Shown: piece after piece, positions 59,239-64,000 of the stretch
How the letters are laid out: each line of letters opens with the position of its first letter
How positions within the stretch are numbered: position 1 is the stretch's first letter
Assembly: GCA_964575425.1 (NCBI GenBank)
Contig: CAZNRD010000011.1
Location: 20,646-84,645 of the forward strand
From: DATEAV01 sp964575425
GTDB lineage: Bacteria > Chloroflexota > Anaerolineae > Anaerolineales > E44-bin32
DNA: 64,000 nt
Direction of reading: 5' to 3'
Position numbers and translations under genes: made by a program
The notes under the pieces: generated by a model
Database searches by the model: none
What the model was told of the DNA's origin: nothing
The model's input: only the letters and a program-made list of their open reading frames with translations

Positions 59239-60393
59239 CTACATCGAGCGACGCACGATCTCGCCGATCTCCTCGTCGGTCAGAGGGATCGGGTTCCCCC
59301 TCATGCTGCTGGTCTTCTTGGCCCGCTCGACGAGGTCGGGAACATCGCCCTCGCGCATGCCGTAGGCCGGGAGCGGCTGCACCTGCAGATGGCGGCACAA
59401 CTCGTACAGCCATGCCAATCCATCTTCGGCCCGTGCTTCGGCCCGCCCGGTGAGCCACTGCGCCACCTGGTCGCAGCGCCGCAAGAACTCACCCTCCGGC
59501 TGACGCTGGCGGGCGGCGCGAACATTCACTTCCATAGCTGCCGGAAGCAGGCTGGCACAGACTGCGCCGTGTTGTGCAGGAAACACTGCCCCGAACGGGC
59601 CAGCGATGGCGTGGACCACGCCCAGGCCGGCGTTGGCCAGGGCCAATCCCCCGAAGAGGCTCGCCAGGGCCATGTCCTGCCGGGCCTGGGTGTCGCGGCC
59701 GTTCTCGTAGGCGCGGCGCAGCGCCCGAGCGGCGCGCAGGATTCCTTCGCGGCAGAGGGTGTCGGTAAGGGGGTTGGCGCGCGAGGTCAGGTAGGGCTCG
59801 ATCAGCTGGGTGAGGGCGTCCAGCCCGCTGCTGGCCGTGGGCACTGGAGGCAGGTCGTAGGTCAGCTCGGGATCCACGATGGCTATCGTCGGCAGCAGGT
59901 AATGGCTGCGCAGGCTGGCCTTGTAACCGTGTTCGGGCGACGACAGCACTACGTTCCTGGTCACCTCTGCGCCGGTCCCCGCGGTGGTCGGGATGGCGAT
60001 GCAGGGGAGTGAGGGGACTGTCAGCTTGCGCCCGTGGCCGATAACCTCTGCGTAGTCCATCGGGTCGCCGCCGTTGGCCAGCAGGGCGGCGACGGCTTTG
60101 GCGGTGTCGAGGGCGCTGCCGCCGCCGAAGCCGACGACCAGGTCGCAGCCGGCCTCCCGCGCCCGCGACGTCCCCTGCCGGGCCGTATCCATCGTCGGTT
60201 CGCCGGAGACAGAGAAGACGACCGTTGCCACTCCGTGATGCTCAAGGTCACCGATCAGGTTCGAGGCCCGCTCGGGGCGGCTGCCAGTGACGAGAATCGC
60301 CCGCTGCCCCAACCCGGCGGCGAGAGGCGCTGCCTGGTGCACCGATCCCAGGCCAAAGAGAATCCGACCGGCTGCGGCGAACTCGAACTGCAT
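59239..60393 (-). CDS. Iron-containing alcohol dehydrogenase / maleylacetate reductase-like
   Basis: 384 residues from the ATG at 60393 (GAGGG before it). Rossmann part: LFGLGSVHQ, VVGFGGGSALDTAKAVAALL and IPTTAGTGAEVTRNVVL. Metal site: Asp192 (SSGLDALTQ), His261 (GVVHAIAGPFG) and His275 (AQHGAV). The fourth ligand, normally His in DALTH, is Gln196, so metal binding may be altered; other homologues with a Gln here exist to my recollection. Substrate unknown. The stop of the upstream monooxygenase gene lies three bases before this start, so they form an operon. The last ~94 codons are duplicated at 57514. Confidence 0.92.
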   Translation of the reverse strand: MQFEFAAAGRILFGLGSVHQAAPLAAGLGQRAILVTGSRPERASNLIGDLEHHGVATVVFSVSGEPTMDTARQGTSRAREAGCDLVVGFGGGSALDTAKAVAALLANGGDPMDYAEVIGHGRKLTVPSLPCIAIPTTAGTGAEVTRNVVLSSPEHGYKASLRSHYLLPTIAIVDPELTYDLPPVPTASSGLDALTQLIEPYLTSRANPLTDTLCREGILRAARALRRAYENGRDTQARQDMALASLFGGLALANAGLGVVHAIAGPFGAVFPAQHGAVCASLLPAAMEVNVRAARQRQPEGEFLRRCDQVAQWLTGRAEARAEDGLAWLYELCRHLQVQPLPAYGMREGDVPDLVERAKKTSSMRGNPIPLTDEEIGEIVRRSM

Positions 60394-60395
60394 GG

Positions 60396-60704
60396 CTAGG
60401 CCCTCGATGAGCTCTCGGGTGTCAGCAGCGTGTAGATCGCCCGGGTTCGCGGCTCGGCCTGCATCTCGGCCACCGCCTTGTTCCAGGTCTGGTAATGATC
60501 GGTCTCGCGATGGTGGTCGCGCGCGTCGGGCGAGCGATAGGCCTCGATGAGCACGAAGCGCGTCGGGTCGTCCTTGTGCTGAAGGACGTCGAAGCGGGCG
60601 ATGCCCGGCTCCTGGATGCTGCCGCGCGCGTTGGCGAGGGTGGCTTCGCGGAAAGCATCCACGAACTCGGGCTTCACTCGGATGTGAACCACCAAGATGT
60701 CCAT
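60396..60704 (-). CDS. Antibiotic biosynthesis monooxygenase-family protein (LsrG/YgiN-like)
   Basis: 102 residues. ABM ferredoxin-like domain: MDILVVHIRVKPEFVDAF, EPGIARFDVLQHKDDPTRFV, EAYRSPDARDHHRETDHYQTW. This resembles LsrG and YgiN, which act on small oxidised metabolites without cofactor. A ribosome site AAGGGA precedes the ATG. It stands directly before the iron-dehydrogenase gene, which suggests joint action on a small carbonyl or hydroxy compound. 60705-60940 upstream holds only its promoter. Confidence 0.92.
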   Translation of the reverse strand: MDILVVHIRVKPEFVDAFREATLANARGSIQEPGIARFDVLQHKDDPTRFVLIEAYRSPDARDHHRETDHYQTWNKAVAEMQAEPRTRAIYTLLTPESSSRA

Positions 60705-60894
60705 TCGTCCCTTCCCTACTTCCGTGGCTCGCCTCGCCGCTGCGCCCAGCCAGCACTCCCCTCCCCATCCGCGCCTGGCATTTCCACTGAGCTCGCCGGC
60801 CGGTGAGCGAAGGCTCTCGTTGCCGGTGCCGCCGCGCTGCGCCAGACACTCCGCCCCTTCGCGCCGGACGGAATGAACGAAGCGTGTTCATCAG

Positions 60895-60903
60895 AGTATA
60901 GCA
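60895..60903 (-). promoter_or_regulatory. Extended -10 upstream of the monooxygenase/dehydrogenase pair
   Basis: TGCTATACT on the minus strand; no -35 at the right spacing. The leader to the ATG at 60704 would be about 180 nt. The same TGC-TATA form occurs before three other genes in the window. Confidence 0.45.
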
Positions 60904-60940
60904 CGCGGGTTGTCAGCGATTCACTGCAGGGGAGGCGGCA

Positions 60941-62440
60941 TCACCATCGTGCGGTCAGCGTGCAGCCGCTGGCGAAGACAACGTCCACGGCGTAGAGCCC
61001 GGCAGAGGGCGTCTCCCATGCGTAGCGGAGGCGGAGTTCCGCGATCTCTCCTGGTTCCAGGGTCGTCGTTTCGGGCGCGAGGACGATCTCGATGCTGCTG
61101 CCGGGCGCGGCGTCCGCTGGCATTTCCATCAGAAGCTGTCCGGCAAACCAGATGGCCGTCGGCCAGGTGTTGCCTTCCAGGCCTTCAAAGCCAAAGTCGA
61201 CGATGCGCGCGGGGGCGCCAGTGCTGTTGTCGAGGGTCCAGACGAGGTTGCTGCCCTCGCGGTGAAAGTTGACCAGGCTCAGCCCAGGGCAATCCTGCGA
61301 GACGACCGGGGTGGGGGTGGAGTGNNNNNNNNNNNNNNNNNNNNNNNNNNNNNNNNNNNNNNNCGCCCACGGAGCTTGCGTCAGTAGGGGCAGCGGGGTT
61401 GGCGTCGTTCCGGGGCGGAACGCTGCGAGAAGAAAGGGGTACGCGAAGAAGCCCGTCAGCAGGAGCGCGGCCGCCAGGGCCAGGCCAAAGGCCCAGCTTG
61501 CCTTGCGCGGCGGCGCGGTTGGACGTTCGGTGAACACGATCCCCTCGGAGCGGTCCGGCGGTAGGGTGACTCCCTCTGGAGGCAGGGCGGATGGCAGCAG
61601 GTCGAGGCCGGGGACCGGCTGGCCGGCGAGGGCTGCCTGGTAGGCGCGGTTGAGGGCAGCTACGCTGGGGAAGCGCTCAGAGGGCTTCTTGGCCAGGCTC
61701 TTGAGGATGACCGCTTCCAGCGCGAGGGAGAGGTCCGGGTTGAAGCGGCGCGGCCGGGGGACAGGCTCTTTGATGTGCATCAGCACGGTCGCCATCGGCG
61801 TGTCGCCCTCGAAGGGAAGCAAGCCGGTGGCGATCTGGTACAGGATCACTCCGAGGGAATACTCGTCGGCCCGGGCGTCGACCTTCTCGCCGCGCCCCTG
61901 TTCGGGCGCGACGTAAGCGGGCGTGCCCATCAGCATCGAACCGGTGAGCGTCCTGGAGCCTTCGGCCATGCGGGCCAAGCCGAAATCGGTCAGCAGGGCG
62001 TTGCCCTGGGAGTCGATCAGGATGTTTGAGGGTTTGACGTCGCGATGGATGACTCCGCGTCGGTGGGCGTGGTCGAGGGCTGCCGCCACCTGCCCGATCC
62101 AGCGGGCGCTGGTTTCCGGCGAGATCCTAGATTCCACGATGTGGCTGTGGAGGCTCTCACCCCGGACGAAGGGCATCACTAGGTAGGCATAGCCGCGCGC
62201 CTCGCCATAGCCGACGACGGGGACGATGTTGGGGTGCTTGAGGCGCGAGACGAACTCGCCCTCGCGGCGGAAGCGGCGCAGGAAGCGCCTGTCGCCAACG
62301 ATCGTCGGTGAGAGGACCTTGACGGCGACCTCCTGCAGCGTGCGCGTGTCGAGGGCGCGGTAGACCGTCGCCATCCCGCCCTGGCCGACCTGCTCCAACA
62401 GTCGATACTGCCCCAACTGCTGACCCACCAGCCCTGGCAT
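60941..62440 (-). CDS. Membrane Ser/Thr protein kinase (PknB-like) with extracellular sensor domain
   Basis: About 499 residues including 13 unknown. Kinase domain 10-275: GQGGMATVY loop, Lys41 in VAVKVL, HRDVKPSNIL with Asp134, TDFGLA with Asp152, and GTPAYVAPEQ. A membrane span at about 325-350 is followed by a Thr/Pro linker. A beta-sandwich-like extracellular domain of ~130 residues closes the protein (LVWTLDNSTGAPARI, LEPGEIAELRLRYAW, VDVVFASGCTLTARW), not a PASTA domain. A 39-N scaffold gap lies in the linker and keeps the frame. Target proteins are unknown. Confidence 0.93.
   Translation of the reverse strand: MPGLVGQQLGQYRLLEQVGQGGMATVYRALDTRTLQEVAVKVLSPTIVGDRRFLRRFRREGEFVSRLKHPNIVPVVGYGEARGYAYLVMPFVRGESLHSHIVESRISPETSARWIGQVAAALDHAHRRGVIHRDVKPSNILIDSQGNALLTDFGLARMAEGSRTLTGSMLMGTPAYVAPEQGRGEKVDARADEYSLGVILYQIATGLLPFEGDTPMATVLMHIKEPVPRPRRFNPDLSLALEAVILKSLAKKPSERFPSVAALNRAYQAALAGQPVPGLDLLPSALPPEGVTLPPDRSEGIVFTERPTAPPRKASWAFGLALAAALLLTGFFAYPFLLAAFRPGTTPTPLPLLTQAPWAXXXXXXXXXXXXXHSTPTPVVSQDCPGLSLVNFHREGSNLVWTLDNSTGAPARIVDFGFEGLEGNTWPTAIWFAGQLLMEMPADAAPGSSIEIVLAPETTTLEPGEIAELRLRYAWETPSAGLYAVDVVFASGCTLTARW
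61325..61363. other. Scaffold gap in the kinase linker
   Basis: 39 Ns within a Thr/Pro-rich coding stretch between the membrane span and the extracellular domain of the kinase. Low-complexity repeats here probably broke the assembly. The true length is unknown. Confidence 0.95.
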
Positions 62441-62537
62441 CTCGCGTTGTTCCTCAGGGGAATGATCAGCCCAACGTTACCACGGGTGCTGCATCCTGAC
62501 CAACAGGTAATTGGTGGCAGGCTGCGCCTCGACTGCG

Positions 62538-63536
62538 TCAAGGCCTCCCATAGAGGAAGGCCTCCGTGACCGGACGTCCGTCGATGTCATCGGGGATCGA
62601 AAGGCCCAGCGCCCAGGCCGCGGTCGGAGCCGTATCGCAGACAGACACGGGAACGGTAATGGGGAACGCTTGCCGGACGCCGGGCCCGGCGATGACCCAG
62701 GGGATGGTGACATCCTCGGGGCGGGAGGAGCCGTGCGAGTGGTCGTGGCCGCCGTGGTCGGCGGTCAGGATGACCAGGGTGCTGTCGCGCAGGCCGGCCT
62801 CGTCGAGCGCGATCATCACGCGGCCGATGGCGATGTCGGTGTTTGCCACCGTGCTCAGGTAGTGGGGCGACATCCAGCCGTAGAGGTGGCCGGCGGCGTC
62901 GGGGCCGGCAAAGTGGACGAATAGCACGTCGTACCCGGCCTGAATCAGAGCGATGGCTTCCTCGGTGATGGCGAAGTCGCCGGCCGGGAGATAACGAAAG
63001 AGGTCCACCGTTCCGGGCGCGGCTGCATGGACGATCTTCTCTTTGGCCACCAGCATGGCCGTGCTCAGCCCGGCCTGACGCGCCAGAGTGAAGATCGTGG
63101 GGACCTGGATGAAGCCGCGGCGCGGCAGGTAGTCGTTCCAGGTGAGGCCGTGACGGACGACCAGGTAGCCGGAAAGCATCGACCCGTGGGCCGGGAGCGT
63201 GGCGGAGGGGAGGACCGTCTGCGCGCTCCAGGTGTAGGCGCCGCGCATGGCCAGGGCGAGGATGTTCGGCGTTCGTTCGGACGAGACAGCATCGGGGCGA
63301 AAGCCGTCCAGGCTGATGAGCAGGACCCGCGTTGGGCGAGGGACGGGAGTGGGTGAAGGCGTGGGCGTATCGGTGGTCGTGGCCGTCGGTGAGAGCGTGA
63401 GCGTGGCAGTGGATGTGCTCGAGGCGGTCGGCGTGGGCGTCGGCGGCAGGGCCGCCGTGGGCGTGGGCGCGATGGGAAGCAGGCCGCAGCCGAGGAGTGC
63501 AGCGATCAGTGGGAGCCACACCGCGAGGCGTCGCAT
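62538..63536 (-). CDS. Type I phosphodiesterase/alkaline phosphatase-like lipoprotein
   Basis: 332 residues from the ATG at 63536, chosen because RRLAVWLPLIAALLGC gives a clean lipoprotein signal (Cys17); ATGs at 63563 and 63578 are alternatives. A Thr/Pro/Ser stalk to about residue 68 precedes the hydrolase: LLISLDGFRPDAV (metal Asp), LPSATLPAHGSML with Thr as nucleophile, FVHFAGPDAAGHLYGW and LTADHGGHDHSHG. The metal site resembles nucleotide pyrophosphatase/phosphodiesterases. It acts outside the cell, probably on nucleotides or phosphonate/phosphate esters. Confidence 0.9.
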   Translation of the reverse strand: MRRLAVWLPLIAALLGCGLLPIAPTPTAALPPTPTPTASSTSTATLTLSPTATTTDTPTPSPTPVPRPTRVLLISLDGFRPDAVSSERTPNILALAMRGAYTWSAQTVLPSATLPAHGSMLSGYLVVRHGLTWNDYLPRRGFIQVPTIFTLARQAGLSTAMLVAKEKIVHAAAPGTVDLFRYLPAGDFAITEEAIALIQAGYDVLFVHFAGPDAAGHLYGWMSPHYLSTVANTDIAIGRVMIALDEAGLRDSTLVILTADHGGHDHSHGSSRPEDVTIPWVIAGPGVRQAFPITVPVSVCDTAPTAAWALGLSIPDDIDGRPVTEAFLYGRP

Positions 63537-63678
63537 GCTTGACGACTGGTCGTGGGCGGTCATTCGCCCGCGCCGCATGTGTGAAGGCTATCACGGCTGT
63601 GAGATGCGGGCAATGGAGGGCTGGCCGCCGGCCCCTGCAATGAACCGTTCCGCCGGTGGCTGCTCGCGCAGGGGAGAC

Positions 63679-64000
63679 TTACCCCCCGGGAGTCGGCGTG
63701 CAGTAGTTCGGGTTGCTGGGATTGGGATTGCAGGCCTTAGGGTTGACTGTTGGTGGCGGCGGGGATGTCGATGTTGCCGTCGGCGGAGGAGACGTCCGGG
63801 TTGCTGTCGGCGGCAGAGTGTTCGTCAGTGAAGGCACAGGGGTGGGCGTGTTGGAGGGCACCGCTGTGGCTGTCGGGACGGGTGTATGCGTGGTGGTCGG
63901 CGTGTGGGTGGGGGTCGGCGAGGGACCTGGCGTGGGCGTCCGCGTGATGGTCGGTGTGCGCGTTGGGGTCGGCGAGGGGCCGGCGGTCGATGGAGGCCCG
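63679..64000 (-). CDS. C-terminal end of a Thr/Pro-rich surface protein, cut by window edge
   Basis: The frame is open from the right edge to the TAA/TGA stop at 63679, about 106 residues. It consists of repeats such as GPSPTPTRTPTITRTPTPG and PVPTATAVPSNTPTPVPS, then PPTATRTSPPPTATSTSPPP, and ends NPKACNPNPSNPNYCTPTPGG. The final part has two Cys in an Asn/Pro-rich tail. Low complexity of this kind is a cell-surface stalk. The functional domain lies outside the window, so no function is assigned. 63537-63678 between it and the phosphodiesterase shows nothing more. Confidence 0.65.
   Translation of the reverse strand, partial: GPPSTAGPSPTPTRTPTITRTPTPGPSPTPTHTPTTTHTPVPTATAVPSNTPTPVPSLTNTLPPTATRTSPPPTATSTSPPPPTVNPKACNPNPSNPNYCTPTPGG

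Noticed and set aside
63360..64000. Short repeated units that could suggest a CRISPR array or tandem-repeat locus
   Set aside because: The repeats are irregular Thr-Pro codon runs in frame with lipoprotein or surface stalks; there is no constant repeat with unique spacers.

Overview
The window is a 64 kb piece of a high-GC bacterial genome, most likely an uncultured member of the Chloroflexota (Anaerolineae-like). The reasons are indirect: several secreted lipoproteins carry Thr/Pro-rich stalks, there are four large polytopic glycosyltransferases, the style of the dipeptide-type ABC transporter fits, and a G/C-rich hairpin repeat lies between genes. No rRNA or ribosomal protein gene is present to fix the taxonomy. 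Two runs of N (50777-50786 and 61325-61363) show that this is a scaffold, probably a metagenome assembly. No CRISPR array, transposase, integrase or prophage was seen.

Layout. 1-8.2 kb: a glycyl-radical dehydratase of the HypD type runs off the left edge. It is followed by endonuclease V and by a minus-strand gatC-gatA-glycosyltransferase-gatB group. 8.3-27.2 kb: one continuous plus-strand run. It starts with an acyl-CoA dehydrogenase and three tandem membrane glycosyltransferases. It continues with a tightly packed, overlapping series: MDR oxidoreductase, small membrane protein, acyl-CoA carboxylase beta, alpha/beta hydrolase, biotin carboxylase, biotin carrier, methylmalonyl-CoA mutase catalytic subunit, epimerase, a second mutase paralogue and a lipoprotein esterase. 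This gives propionyl-CoA to methylmalonyl-CoA to succinyl-CoA, but the cobalamin-binding mutase subunit is not in the window. The second mutase has the Phe/Gln residues reported for isobutyryl-CoA mutases instead of the Tyr/Arg pair of methylmalonyl-CoA mutase.

27.3-41.1 kb: a small hypothetical gene and a PflX-like radical SAM protein with a possible leaderless promoter. Then come a PPi-type phosphofructokinase, dnaE, an ECF sigma / anti-sigma / bactofilin-like operon, a 1047-residue fusion of serine hydroxymethyltransferase with glycine-cleavage T protein, an M1 peptidase and tRNA-Val(UAC). 41.2-44.2 kb: an RpiR-type regulator, methyltransferase, FAH-family hydrolase and dCTP deaminase. 44.2-52.3 kb (minus): an UMF1-type MFS protein, a PH/SHOCT membrane protein and a complete five-gene peptide ABC transporter. 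The gene for its binding protein is broken by a scaffold gap next to about 100 bp that look like a foreign PAS-domain sequence. 52.6-64 kb: a creatininase-like protein with a degenerate extra N-terminal copy, an S9 peptidase and a GNAT-like protein. Next is a duplicated 3' end of an iron alcohol dehydrogenase flanking two orphan genes, then the intact dehydrogenase with a monooxygenase, a Ser/Thr kinase, a phosphodiesterase-type lipoprotein and the end of a Thr/Pro-rich protein.

I did not find a clearly new multi-gene system. The most useful leads are the paired mutases with different specificity residues, the three-part SHMT/GcvT fusion, the iron-ADH 3' duplication around two orphans, and the chimeric sequence at the binding-protein gap.
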